From Brevipalpus yothersi (Eukaryota; Arthropoda; Arachnida; Trombidiformes; Tenuipalpidae), in NCBI GenBank assembly GCA_003956705.1, contig QZCP01000212.1, positions 39,876 to 103,875 on the forward strand: DNA of 64,000 nt, written 5' to 3'. How positions within the stretch are numbered: the stretch's first letter is position 1; every line of letters begins with the position of its first letter. Under the pieces are notes generated by a model that saw nothing but the letters and a program-made list of their open reading frames with translations, was not told the DNA's origin and searched no databases. Positions 45,765-57,147 of the stretch are shown piece after piece. Both the position numbers and the translations under genes were made by a program.

Positions 45765-47255
45765 ATGCGATATTCAATACTATGGGACTATATGAGTGCC
45801 AAATTGGAGAAAAATGTTTCTGTGATGGATTTTGTTCGTGCCATTGAAAATAACATTTTTCGCAGCCAATCGATAGAGAGAGCCGATTCTTACATCTTTT
45901 TCGATCCTCATGAAAACTTGGAGATGGACGAAAGTTTTCAGAGTCAATTAAAGGAAGCTGGTTTTCTGGTCATGCCATCAGCCGTGCTGTCCACAGATGA
46001 GGTGGCTCAAAATTTTCTTGTCAGTTATCAGCAAAAACAAGATGATGTTCAGCTTGTTCTATTCTCGAATCATTTGAACTATTTGCCTTTGGTGTGCAAT
46101 TTTTTGGCCGAAAATTCTCACATGTGTCATGTGATTCATTCTTTAAAAAACAAATATGATCTGAAATTCAGTGGCAAATCATACCTACTGAGTGATCTGG
46201 TCCAAAAAATTGATCAAGTAACCAAGCTTGGTCATGATCTCGTTAGTGAAGCCAAAATCTTGAATCATTGTGAGCCAAAAAACAATGTTGCGATTGACAA
46301 TAGTCTCGATAAAATGAATTTATCCAGTATCAGTTATCATTGCATGATAAAATTTTGCCATGATAAGGAGAAAGAAGTTTCTGAATGTTTGGAAACTCAA
46401 CTCAAAGTTCTCAAAGGCAGCATCGAATACCTCAAAAATGGCGTTGGAATGTTGGAATTTTCATCCAAGGAGGACTCAAAGAATGCCTGTAAAATTTTGA
46501 AAAATTTGGGTCCCTCTTTCAAGATAAAAGCAATTTTGATAAAGACCGGTGATGATCAAGAATATGACAGTTTTCCAAAAGATGAGGAACAACTGAGTGA
46601 TTCAGATAATGAAACACTGGATCTTGATTGTGATCAGAATTCTCGACTCAAGACATCAGATTTGTGTAAAGGTCATCAAGAGCAAAGAAGAGGATTTTTT
46701 GTACTCCTTAATTTCAAAAAAACGAATACTGTATCCTACTATCTGGCCAAAATTAGACAGAGACTCAAAGAGGTGAAAGCAAATCCCATGTATATTGATC
46801 CTGGATCCGGATGGGGTGTACTAGGCTTCATTTCTGAGGATGATAGAGAAACAGCTATCATTCGCTTGGAACTCGGAAAGGACCTCGATGGGCTAGCATT
46901 TAATCCTGAACCTGTGAATATGCTACCAAAACACTTTACTCAATTCATGGAATCTTTTGATCAAAATTCTACCCTCTTTCCTGCAAGAACAAATTCCCAA
47001 TCACTTAGAGGAAACCTTGGAAATCAACCAAACTTGGCTGACCATTCCTTCCAGCAATCAACAGCGATCCCCAGAACTGCGAATCAGTCTTCTCCGAGCA
47101 GGACTCAGCCAATAGATACATGTATACAGATGGGGGATGAAAGTACCCGGCAAGATGACATTTGCACAGCGAAATTCCGACTTCGATGTCTAGTTTTTAT
47201 TGCATGCTTTTTCATATTGCTTAACCAACTAGTTAAATATTTAAAATCTAGATGA
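45765..47255 (+). CDS. NYN-like array protein 4 (tail-anchored)
   Basis: 496 aa, intronless. The NYN-like domain (MRYSILWDYMS..., SYIFFDPHENL, LSTDEVAQNFL, LVLFSNHLNYLPLVCNFL) is followed by RRM-like units YHCMIKFCHDKEKEVSECL...VGMLEFSSKEDSKNA and GFFVLLNFKKTNTVSYYL...WGVLGFISEDDR. The third NYN acidic position is His. The C-terminus is a hydrophobic anchor (CLVFIACFFILLNQLV) capped by YLKSR, a basic tail that would favour mitochondrial outer membrane or ER insertion. Confidence 0.8.
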   Translation: MRYSILWDYMSAKLEKNVSVMDFVRAIENNIFRSQSIERADSYIFFDPHENLEMDESFQSQLKEAGFLVMPSAVLSTDEVAQNFLVSYQQKQDDVQLVLFSNHLNYLPLVCNFLAENSHMCHVIHSLKNKYDLKFSGKSYLLSDLVQKIDQVTKLGHDLVSEAKILNHCEPKNNVAIDNSLDKMNLSSISYHCMIKFCHDKEKEVSECLETQLKVLKGSIEYLKNGVGMLEFSSKEDSKNACKILKNLGPSFKIKAILIKTGDDQEYDSFPKDEEQLSDSDNETLDLDCDQNSRLKTSDLCKGHQEQRRGFFVLLNFKKTNTVSYYLAKIRQRLKEVKANPMYIDPGSGWGVLGFISEDDRETAIIRLELGKDLDGLAFNPEPVNMLPKHFTQFMESFDQNSTLFPARTNSQSLRGNLGNQPNLADHSFQQSTAIPRTANQSSPSRTQPIDTCIQMGDESTRQDDICTAKFRLRCLVFIACFFILLNQLVKYLKSR

Positions 47256-48810
47256 TCCGCGAAAAAAAGCTTATCAATGGCTTAGTGTCAGCGTGAGCAA
47301 ATTGAGTGGTCAATTCGGGGATCACAAAGTGAAAAATATTCTTGAGAAACTCAAGTATTCTGGAGAATTCAACATTCATCGCTCATACACTTTTCAGCCT
47401 TAAAATAATGCTTTTTCGAATTTTCTAATGCCTTAATTGAATGAAACAGAGTTTCTATTGATCCTAGTAATTCAGCAATGAAATGAGATGATAGAGAGGT
47501 TACAACTTTCATGGTCTCATTATTGAAATCAGGATAAATCTTTGAATCCTGTTGAGCCATATTATTATTTTATTGATAAGTACTCATTGGTTTGAACCAA
47601 AAATTTTTTGACTTCCCTGGAGGACTAGGTTTGACTTAGAAACAAATGTCTCTTAATCATTGTAAGAGAATAGTGTTTGATATTGTCAAAAGTCAAGGTA
47701 ATGATTGAATAACTAGTTGATCAAACCACTTAAATGTCAAATTAGAGTAACCGGTGAGGCTATGATTCATGAAACTGAAATTGAAGGTTCGTTCACTGAT
47801 TTATGAAAAAATTATTAATCATTTAATGATACTCATCATGTGTCTATGATATTATTAAGGATGAATGTGAATATAATCTTCTATGAGAAAACTTTAGACT
47901 GAAAAATTGAAATATTTATACATGTATTCACACCATGAACAGAGGATTGAGTACTCCTTGCTGGAAGTTCTCTTCTTTTGATGATCGCTGAATTGAGTAA
48001 AAAATCTAGAATGATGTTTAGCTGTTTATTTTTTCTAATGCGTCAAATCTACATTCAGGATGCCTCTAATCTTACAAGTTGAGAAACAAACAATGTAGAA
48101 AAAGTTATCTATAATGAAAATTGTGATAATCTAAGAACTCTTGAAGCCAACTTATTGAGATTAGAACAATTCACTCAGACAAACAACTTAGGCTCTCTGA
48201 TTTTTTTACCTACTCTTCTCAACAATGGAGGCCTGTTACCAGGGAAAAAAAATCACCCAAGTAAAATGGTAAATTCAATATGACCTGTGAGTGTATCGAT
48301 AGAACCGGAAATGATTGCCCATTGAAGAAACGCACATAAATTGTCCCAATTTTCCAACAATTACACTATTCACGCATCGGAAAACTGGCAGAGCCTAAAG
48401 CGAAAAGCTATGTGTGTAAAAACCTATGGACTGTCGCTGATGAAACCCGCCAAAGCAGGCTCTGTATGTATGTGTGTACAAGAAGATGAAAACTTTTCCA
48501 TCAAGTTTTTTTACATGTAAACATTCAAAGCTCCTCCCATCTCGGTTCTCTAACAGATACAGCAAAATTGGAAACTGGAAGTTTCAGTTTATTTCATCCA
48601 CCAGTTTGTGGCGAGATGTTTAATTCAGCTGTTGAGCGATGTTGATATCTGATCCAGTGATCATCAATTAGTTAGTTAATCTTCAATCGAGGAGATCATT
48701 TCTGTTGTTGCGGCCATTGTCCGACAAGGGATACCATTTTCTGTTAACATTTACGTCAAGTTGAGTTTGTGGCCTGTTTTCGTAAACGTTCAACATCGAT
48801 AATCATCAAG
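47256..48810. other. Intergenic stretch between array copies 4 and 5
   Basis: A 63-codon minus frame (47369-47560, ATG start, no recognised features) is the only candidate here and is not called. Positions 48400-48560 share patches with 50990-51110 upstream of copy 6 (GTGTAAAAACC(T/A)ATGGACTGT, AAAGCAGG), showing that the 5' flanks were duplicated with the genes. Confidence 0.5.
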
Positions 48811-50229
48811 ATGCGGTATTCAATACTATGGGACTATACGAGTGATGAGTTACAGAAAGATGTGTCAGTGAAGGATTTGATTTATGCTATTGAGAAAAAT
48901 ATTTTTCATGATCAAATAGTCGAGAGAGGAGAATTTTACATCTTTTCTGATTGTCATGAAAACTTGGATGAATCCTTCTGTTCTCAATTGAAAGAGGCTG
49001 GATTTCACATTACACCAACAGCAGTATCGAGTACTGACGATTTAGCTCACGATCTTTTAGTCAACCATCAACAAAAACAAGATACTGGCCAGCTCGTTCT
49101 GTTTTCGAATTATTTGGACCGTTTGTCTATGGTTTATGATTTTTTGACAAAAAATTCCCACAAGTTTAATGTGATTCATTCATTAACAATAAACAATAAC
49201 GATGTCAATTCGGTGAGCAAATCCTACTCAATGGCTGATCTTCCTTCAAAAATGGAACTCAAAATCGACGATGATCTAGTTGATCGAGCCAAAATTTTGA
49301 ATCGTGGTGAATCAAAAAACAACGATTTAATCCACAAAAGCTACGATGAGATGAATTTACCCACTATCAGTTATCATTGTATCATAAAATTTTGTTCTGG
49401 TAAAGAAAAAGAAGTCTCTGAATATTTGACATCTCAACTCAATGCCTCAACGAGTAATTTAGTGTTTCTGAAGAATGGAGTAGGAATTTTGGAATTTTCT
49501 TCTGAAGAAGATTCAAAGAATGCTTGTAGAATTTTGGGGACTTTTCATCCTTCCTTGATGATGGAAGCCACTCAGATCAATGAAAGTGATGCTGAAGAGA
49601 AATATGATGATGAAAAAAGCTACGATGGAGGAGAAATTAATGACCCAATCAATAGAACAAATAGTTCTGGTCCCAACCCTGGTTACAATAGGAGCTGTTC
49701 AAATGTAAAATCTGGCAATGTTGACCCACCAAAAAGTGAAGGATTTTTCATTCTCCTAAGTTTCAAGAAAACGGAAGCTGTCAACTATTACATGGTTCGA
49801 ATCAGAGAAAGACTCAGAGACATCAAATTTCAACACATGTATATAGACCCTAAGTGTGATTGGGCTGTACTTAAGTTCAAGACTGAGAATGATCGAAGAA
49901 TAGCTCATCTTCGCTTGGAACTTGAAAAAACTCTCGATGAGCTAGCATTCAATCCTGAATCGATGGACGAGCTTCCGAAATACTTTTCTAGGCGCATGGA
50001 ACTAGTTTATCGAAACGATAGTCTCGAAAGTTCAGACAAAAAATCTTCTCATCTATCAATAGATATTCCAGTTGAGGAAAAGAGTCCTAAGTCCAAAAAA
50101 AGTTTTTGTAAATATTTTTCTATCAATTTTGCATATTATTTTATCGCCTACTTAGTAGTCACTTTGTTATTGGAGTCAGTGAAAAGCATGTTATTTATGA
50201 TTGAACTCGCAGACCGACCAGCTCGTTGA
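48811..50229 (+). CDS. NYN-like array protein 5 (tail-anchored)
   Basis: 472 aa from ATG 48811; the frame extends upstream only from a GTG. NYN-like domain: MRYSILWDYTSDEL, FYIFSDCHENLDESF, SSTDDLAHDLL and LVLFSNYLDRLSMVYDFL (Tyr at the third acidic position). RRM-like units are YHCIIKFCSGKEKEVSEYL...VGILEFSSEEDSKNA and GFFILLSFKKTEAVNYYM...WAVLKFKTENDR. The TM anchor (FAYYFIAYLVVTLLLESV) is followed by a 20-residue luminal or intermembrane extension, longer than in copies 3, 4 and 6. Confidence 0.8.
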   Translation: MRYSILWDYTSDELQKDVSVKDLIYAIEKNIFHDQIVERGEFYIFSDCHENLDESFCSQLKEAGFHITPTAVSSTDDLAHDLLVNHQQKQDTGQLVLFSNYLDRLSMVYDFLTKNSHKFNVIHSLTINNNDVNSVSKSYSMADLPSKMELKIDDDLVDRAKILNRGESKNNDLIHKSYDEMNLPTISYHCIIKFCSGKEKEVSEYLTSQLNASTSNLVFLKNGVGILEFSSEEDSKNACRILGTFHPSLMMEATQINESDAEEKYDDEKSYDGGEINDPINRTNSSGPNPGYNRSCSNVKSGNVDPPKSEGFFILLSFKKTEAVNYYMVRIRERLRDIKFQHMYIDPKCDWAVLKFKTENDRRIAHLRLELEKTLDELAFNPESMDELPKYFSRRMELVYRNDSLESSDKKSSHLSIDIPVEEKSPKSKKSFCKYFSINFAYYFIAYLVVTLLLESVKSMLFMIELADRPAR

Positions 50230-51414
50230 CTGATCCATAATCATCAAAGATGAAATCCTTGTTCTTCATTCTTTTATCTCATCACTTCCTTTGAGATTTA
50301 GATGGATTTGCAAAGAATCAAAGTTCTTTGGCATCTTACGTGGTTCATGCTGATGAAATGAATTCTAAGAACAATTCTGTCGCAACGAATCTAACCCTCA
50401 CAATTTATTACAAAATTTTAAGCCTATAACTAACGAAATAGGCCTTTCATTCAAATGTATTTCTATCTAAAAAACTATACACTCACTCAATCACCAAAAT
50501 AAATCTAAATAACAAACATATTAAACATAATAAATGTTTCAAATTCTCTTGTCAATACACCATCGAGTGATTGTTTATCATCTCTCTATGATAAATTTCC
50601 CTCATAATTGTCAATCATTAACTTCGCTCAGTGATGATGAATCGAAGAATAAAATGTTGAAATAATAAATAACTTTCACGGAGAAATTCTTATTTCAGTG
50701 CGGGAATGTTTTCTCTTCGTTAGCTCTTGTGTATTCCTCGATAAAGATTTCCACTATTGCCTCACTACATGAATGCAATCCATAATTGTATAAGATACTT
50801 CCAACAATAGAAGAATAGCTCGTCAAAAAAATATCCCAAAAGTAAAGTGAAAACATTCACTCGAGTAAGATCAACTAAAAGTCAACTCCTTCTGCACCGA
50901 GGAATCCCATGTGAAGAAATTCTCATTAATGATAAAATTTCGCAACAATTGCAATAAATATGAGTCATAAAGTTGTAAGAACCCAAAGCTAATAGCTGTG
51001 TAAAAACCAATGGACTGTTGATTGGGAAACCAGAAAAGCAGGTTGTGCATGAGAGAGGAAAGCTTTTTCGAAAAGCTTCTCCCATGTCAGCATTCTAAAT
51101 TCTGAAACAGGATAAGCACTCTCTCTCTCTCTCTCTCTGTCTCCCCCTCAACACAGATGTACATGATGTAATTATACTAAGAACTTTTATTGGTTTTACC
51201 TGACAGTGAGTACAAAGATGTTTAATCGCAACTCGATGTTATGACTTGCAATCATCAAGTAGCCAGTATTGAATCGAAAAAATTGCCATGTTCCCTTGAT
51301 GAGTTTTATCCTATTCTGATAATAACATTTGTGTCAATTTGAGGTTCCATTCAATTGTTCATAAGTTTTGAGATTATTTTTTAAGATCGTAGACATCGAC
51401 AACCATCACCCAAA
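50230..51414. other. Intergenic stretch between array copies 5 and 6
   Basis: It contains a short (CT)n tract (51119-51139) and the duplicated 5' flank described for copy 5. No gene is seen. Confidence 0.6.
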
Positions 51415-52830
51415 ATGCGATACTCAATACTGTGGGACTACACAAGTGCTAAGTTACAAAAAGATGTAACAGTGCAAGATCTCATTTGTGCTATTGAAAG
51501 AAATATTTTCCATGGACAATTGATGGAAAAAGGAGACTTTTACATCTCCTTTGATCCCAACGAAGAATTGGATAAGTTTTTCCAATCTCAATTGGAAGAA
51601 GCTGGGTTCCACATCACATCATCAGCAATACTGAGCACCGATAATGTTGCTCACGATTTTCTGGTCAAATATCAACAAAAACATGATAATATTCAACTAG
51701 TTTTGTTCTCAAATCGTCTGGACCGTTTACCTCTGGTGTACGCTTTTCTGACCGCAAATTCTCACAAGTGTCATGTGATTTGTTCCTCACAGAACAATAT
51801 CGATTCTAACTTGAACGATAAATCGTACCAGACTGATGATCTTATCAAGAAGAATGATCTTCACACCAAACTTGATGATAGCGTCATGGATGAAGGAAAG
51901 CTTTTGAGTCATTGTGAGCCTAAAGATATCTTTTCGATCCACAAAAACTTCATCAAGATGAATTCATCTAGTGAAAGTTATCTTTGTATGATAAAATTCC
52001 GTTGCGGCAAAGAAAATGATGTCCCTGACTGTTTGAAAATTCAGCTCGCTGCTTTCGAAAGTAATTTGATGTTCCTCAGGAATGGAGTTGGGCTGTTGGA
52101 ATTTTTTTCTGAAAAAGATTCAAGGAATGCTCGTGAATCTTTCGAGAGACTCGATCCTTCCTTAAGATTGAGAGCAACTTCAATTGATGCAAGTAGTTAT
52201 CAGCAAGAATATGTTAATCTTCCCAAAATACTCTACGATAAGAATGAAACCAATAAATCCTATTGTGAATCTGTTAATTCGGATTCTGGTCTTTATGATG
52301 ATCGATATTCTCTTTCCATAACATCTGACTATAGCAGAGTGAATGGCCAGAAGAGTCAAAAATTCTTTATACTACTTGATTTCAAGGGAAACACTACTAA
52401 AGCCCACTATCTGCTCAAAATTCACAAAAGACTTAAGGGAATTAAAGCAAAGCCCATTTACATTGATCCTGATTTTGATTGGGGTGTAGTTGGCTTACGT
52501 TCCGAAAATGATCGGAAAATGGCTCTTGCTCGTCTGAAACTTGAGAGGAATCTCGATGGTTCAGCATTCAATCCTGAGCCTGTGGATATGCTTCCAAGAT
52601 ACTTTTCCCAGCGCATGGAATCCGTTAATCGAAGAAATGATTCTAAGTTTCCACAAATTTTCTCTTTCTTATCAGAAATAAAAGTCTCTTCATCACCAGC
52701 TAAAATGGAGAAGGTTGTGGATGCTTCGCCAAAATATAGCTATTTTCAAAAGTTTTGGATGTTTTTTGTAATCTATTTCATAACAAACTATGTTGTGTCC
52801 AATTTAGTGACTCAACTGAAAAAATTATAA
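51415..52830 (+). CDS. NYN-like array protein 6 (tail-anchored)
   Basis: 471 aa, intronless. NYN-like domain: MRYSILWDYTSAKL, LSTDNVAHDFL and LVLFSNRLDRLPLVYAFL (Arg at the third acidic position). RRM-like units: YLCMIKFRCGKENDVPDCL...VGLLEFFSEKDSRNA and KFFILLDFKGNTTKAHYLL...WGVVGLRSENDRKMA, then FNPEPVDMLPRYFSQRME. The C-terminal anchor is FWMFFVIYFITNYVVSNLV with a short KK tail. The last member of the array before the small 53606 gene and SLC46 copy D. Confidence 0.8.
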   Translation: MRYSILWDYTSAKLQKDVTVQDLICAIERNIFHGQLMEKGDFYISFDPNEELDKFFQSQLEEAGFHITSSAILSTDNVAHDFLVKYQQKHDNIQLVLFSNRLDRLPLVYAFLTANSHKCHVICSSQNNIDSNLNDKSYQTDDLIKKNDLHTKLDDSVMDEGKLLSHCEPKDIFSIHKNFIKMNSSSESYLCMIKFRCGKENDVPDCLKIQLAAFESNLMFLRNGVGLLEFFSEKDSRNARESFERLDPSLRLRATSIDASSYQQEYVNLPKILYDKNETNKSYCESVNSDSGLYDDRYSLSITSDYSRVNGQKSQKFFILLDFKGNTTKAHYLLKIHKRLKGIKAKPIYIDPDFDWGVVGLRSENDRKMALARLKLERNLDGSAFNPEPVDMLPRYFSQRMESVNRRNDSKFPQIFSFLSEIKVSSSPAKMEKVVDASPKYSYFQKFWMFFVIYFITNYVVSNLVTQLKKL

Positions 52831-53605
52831 TCTAAATTATTATCAACATTTTTTTTGAGGAATATCACTTTTTGATTATAATCAATCAGAATCGATTTTC
52901 TAGCTGACTTGGATCACTTCCTGTAATGGAGCTTCCTATCATCTTCCCTCCCCAAGCAGATTTCCAGGGGGAAAGTTTTCCAAATGCCTAAATGATTCAT
53001 CTTCATGCAGTGAATGTAGATATAATATGAATAAAATCTCAATATTTTAGTTCTGTGGATGAGAACTTATGCATTGGGTGTTGGAGAATCCATTGGAGAA
53101 ATTCTCAGTCTATCAATGTTTCAGCTGTGTTGAGAAAGCTGACTGATTGAACTGATTTCCGTAGAAAAAGTTTCCACAACTTTTTCCCTCCTCATCACCA
53201 TGGTCATCAGGAAACCCCCGATGATTTTCAGTACTAATAGTAAGATTTTTTAAAAATTTTGGGCATAGTCGATTGAGAAAATTAGTATTTCAAGTTACAC
53301 ATTTTTTTATCGTTAATCGAGATGAAAGGTTTCCAAGGATAAATCACCGTATTGATTGGTTTTGCTTCCTTCTTTGTCAGTTGCTAGGTTCTCAGCTAAT
53401 TAGATCGGATCAAAACTGATTCTTTGGAACTCATATTATAAGTTGGACAGATTTTCTTCATCTTCCAAGCTTAAACTCTCCATATATTGGTGGATGGCAA
53501 ACCAATTATGGGCCATAAGGAGATGAATATTCTAATGTATAATAATTAGCTTTCAACTGATTTTCTGAGAAAGCTTAGAGGGTTTTCGTTGGGTGAGCCA
53601 ACAAG
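52831..53605. other. Intergenic stretch, no gene seen
   Basis: No coding or repeat signal is convincing here. Around 53590-53660 one frame (EISKYFSIPM) faintly resembles the (L)PKYFSRRM motif of the array proteins, hinting at a decayed array copy. Confidence 0.4.
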
Positions 53606-54013
53606 ATGAAATCTCAAAATATTTCTCAATTCCAATGCTATTGGCCTCAATACCTTTTTCGAAAGTTTTCAAATTCTAACGACTATGAAATTGAAGCAAG
53701 TAAGATTTCATCTAACTTTACCCCAACAAGCTGACGAGGTTTTCCTCTGTAAAGAGTGATAGTTTTCACTATTATCTGTTAATATTTTAATTTTCCAGAT
53801 CAGGAATGTGATAGTCTCAAAGAACTTTTATTTAATGAAAAATCTGATAGTTGTAAAGCTGATGAAGTTAGTGAAACGATTCACTTTGATCACGGACATC
53901 CATCTCTGCGTGATGATTGGCTCGATAGAGTTAATCTTTTCAAACTGTTCTCACTGGGAATCTCTTTGACTTGTGCCTTATTTTCGAAAAAAACTCAGAA
54001 AATTTACCAGTAA
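53606..54013 (+). CDS. Hypothetical small tail-anchored protein
   Basis: Two exons (53606-53699, 53799-54013) have a good donor (GCAA|GTAAGA), a good acceptor (TTTTCCAG) and matching phase, and give 102 aa. The N-terminal half is polar; the middle is acidic. The C-terminus (LFKLFSLGISLTCALFSKK) is a moderately hydrophobic segment with a basic end, like a tail anchor. It may be a truncated relative of the NYN array (WPQYLFRKF compared with LPKYFSRRM) or an independent gene. Neither exon has recognisable homology. Confidence 0.4.
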
Positions 54014-54496
54014 CATTTTAATTTTTAATATTTCTGATTTAATAATTCAAATGCTGACATGTTAAATTGTTCAAACATCTGTAACAACGATGGCCCTGTT
54101 CTGAACTTAATTATTGATAAGCAGTAACTTCTGATAATTTTTTGAATTTCTCCATGATTTTAATCCATTTCAAGGGCTCTGATCAATTATTGGACTCGAT
54201 CACATGTTCGTAGGTTGTTAAATAATGTATCAAGTGCGGCCAAACCGAAACCGATTGTTGTCCATATCAACGAATAATTTTTTTCTGATAATTCTTGGTC
54301 CACAATATCAATAGATGGAGACAATGAAAAAACAACCAGAATTACATGTATTCGATTTGGTTTTATCATTTTTTCCAACCATCAAAAAGTATATATATTT
54401 CGATGGCATTTATCATTGAGAGTTCCATTCTGTAACTAATTCATCTTGCTTCGCTCACAGTGTCTATGTGTATTTTAACCTCAACCGTGATTAAAT
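54014..54496. other. Intergenic stretch upstream of SLC46 copy D
   Basis: A minus frame from ATG 54369 to 54187 encodes 60 aa with an N-terminal hydrophobic start (IHVILVVFSLSPS) and a second hydrophobic patch (LIWTTIGFGLAAL). It could be a very small membrane protein, but there is no support beyond the open frame. Confidence 0.3.
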
Positions 54497-56083
54497 ATGG
54501 CTGAAGTAACTCCAACGGAAGAGAAAAACAGTTCACGGTGGAAAGACATTTCGTCTGAAGATCTGAAAAGTTTTGCTCTTACATGTTTACTCGATATTTA
54601 TGTGTTTTTATTTGCCTTTGGTGTTGCAATCACCAACATAACGGCAATGCAAATCATCCAAGATAAAGTTTGTATCAACGATTTGAAACTTCCCGAAGAA
54701 ATCTGTCTGAACATTGAAAAACGTCCGGAATATTCAAGAGAAGCAAATCGTTTATACACAACAGCAACTACATTTCGAATGTACGAAGACATAATCATTT
54801 TCGTTCCATCAATTTTAATCACATTATTCATCGGAAAACTACTTGACAAGTATCCACAACACTTGAAGTTCTTTTTTGCCGCTCCTTTGATAGGAGTTAC
54901 GTTACATTGTTTTACAGTCATTTATAATGTGATTTACTTTGAACTCGATTATCGCTATCTTTACTTGGCCAAAATTCCTTTCGGAATTTTTGGCAGTATA
55001 GCTCTGTTTTATTCAGCCTCTTATACCTATGTTCTTCGTTATACGCCGTTAAAATTTCGAGAAGTTCGTTTTGGTATGATAGATTTCGCCTTCAACATGG
55101 GTAATATCATAATCTCTTCATTACCTGTGAAAGTTGTTAAGATATAGAATTTTTTCTTAGGTTTAACACTCAGTATGGCTTGTGGCGGCTCATTACTGGT
55201 ATCTAAATCATGGTTTTATCCGAGATTACGAAATTATATGGCAGTCTACAGTGTGAGTGCGCTTGCTTGCACTCTTGCTCTAATCTGGATGGCTGTTGTA
55301 ATTCGAAATTCAAATCTACGAAAGCATACCTCTGATAATGAAAATAATGGGGAAGAGAGAACGAAAGATTCAAGGACATCTGAGCAAACATGTATCACAA
55401 ATCCTACATCTCAATCTGGAGAAAATTCAAGGTTTTCACCTCTGGATAACATGATTCAGATGGCCAAGACTTGTGCTAAAAAACGCCCAAACAATGGCCA
55501 CATTCGACTTTGGTGGTGTCTGGCATGTGTTTGTCTATCACAAATTTGCCTTATGGGTGAATTAACAGTGGTCTATCAATTTGTACAGAAAGTTTATGGT
55601 TGGGATGCCCAGTATTTCTCGAATCTGAAGACTATCACAAACCTAATACCAACTTTTGGTGCCATTGCTTTTCCTGTGATTCTGGTGAACAAGATGAAGC
55701 TGAGTGATACTACTCTAGGAATTATTGGTTCTTATTCATTGATATTTGCATGTCTCATCAAAGGTGGTTTTCTGGTACCGGCAGCTTTCTATTTGGGAGA
55801 AGTTGTGTCAATGTTCACCGAAATGATGTCAATCGCTTTTCGAACCATCGCAGCACGATTGATCTCATCAGATGAGTATGGACAAGTTTTCACAGTTCTC
55901 TCATGTATCCAAGCATCATCACCAGTAACATCATCCATTCTCTACACACTCATCTTCAATAATACACTTGATTGGTATCCTGGTTTCGTGTATCATACTG
56001 TAGCTTCAATGATGTTCATGCCATACATCGTTCTTATTTGGATGGATCTCAGTGAAAGAAGAAGATTAGCAAAGTCTAGCTGA
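54497..56083 (+). CDS. SLC46-type MFS transporter, copy D
   Basis: Two exons (54497-55100, 55161-56083, intron 60 nt) give 508 aa. It lacks intron 1 of copies A-C (reading straight through YFELDYRYLYLAKIPFG) but keeps intron 2. The first loop is QDKVCINDLKLPEEICLNI; TM2-3 is FIGKLLDKYPQ (Lys for the Arg of LGRWLDRYPQ); then RFGMIDFAFNMG, AARLISSDEYGQVFTV and YPGFVYHTVA. The cytosolic loop carries polar text ending in ENSRFSP, and the tail is only ~9 residues (SERRRLAKSS). Nearest relative: copy E. Confidence 0.85.
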
Positions 56084-57147
56084 TTTTGATCCAATTGATA
56101 GGTTATTGACTATAATAATAATCCTCAAGACTGAGGGAATTTTTCCACCACCTTTTCTGAAGATGGAAATTTGTTCCAATCAGAACTCATTCCATCTTTA
56201 GTCAACCTATCTCAATTTTGCCATAATTTTTGCGATCATCGTTTAGGAATGCACTCATTACTCCAATTTTTGATTCATCATAGCAAAGAATCAGTATCAT
56301 GCATGACCACTCCGACGATATTTCCAAATCATATCTTGAGTTTTTTCGTATTGTTACAGAATAATTTTATGGTACAAATCACACTAAACACGCTAATAGA
56401 AGTCTATGAAGAGCTGTGATAATTGATAATTGACAAAAGTTTCATCAAATACACAGAGACCAAAATAACTCTGAAAGAGTACTGTGCAAAATCAGTGTGT
56501 GATATTTGATAACAATTCGAGATTGATATCGGGCTCAAATTCTCAAAGCTAAGAGCTAAAAGAATATTCAAACATCTTGAAAGTACGATAAACCTTGTGT
56601 CTTTTGGTCTTTTTGATCCCTCAATTTTTCAATGAGCAGGAAGAAGAATGAAGCTTATCATCATTGGAAAGCAAACAATACATTACAGTTCCTCAAGTGT
56701 TACAATTCACAAGATTCATACATGTATATTGAATCATGAAAGTGAAAATATGTTTCATTCAACATGCTAGATCACAGAAATTCAACAAGTATGTTTCTAG
56801 TGTGTGTGTAAAATTTTTTTTTGTCACGATGAAGGCGTTTTCCTGCTGCTCAATTGCTCCTGATTAGAATTAATTGTTACAACTCTGTTTGAGTTGATAT
56901 ATATTTTTTGCATTTGAAATGTGAGACCAGTGATAATTGTGAGTGCGAATGGAGAGCTGCTCATGATGTGCATAAAAAATTTCAATGAAAGAGGAACAAA
57001 GTCAACCCTCATCAATGTTGGCAAGTTTGTCTGACCTCGAGAACTAAATTCATTTCGCTTTCCATAGACAGCAAGGAAAAAGAGACATTCATTTAGATGG
57101 ACTCAATTCTGAATATTTTTATCATGAGCGTATGATAGAGTTTCAAA
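56084..57147. other. Intergenic stretch between SLC46 copies D and E
   Basis: No reading frame with family features is seen. It probably contains the copy E promoter. Confidence 0.5.

Noticed and set aside
47369..47560. 63-codon minus frame downstream of NYN copy 4
   Set aside because: It has an ATG start but lies in a probable 3' UTR, with no targeting signal and no paralogous frame at other array genes.
54187..54369. 60-codon minus frame with two hydrophobic patches
   Set aside because: Too short and unsupported; AT-rich DNA often yields hydrophobic chance frames.
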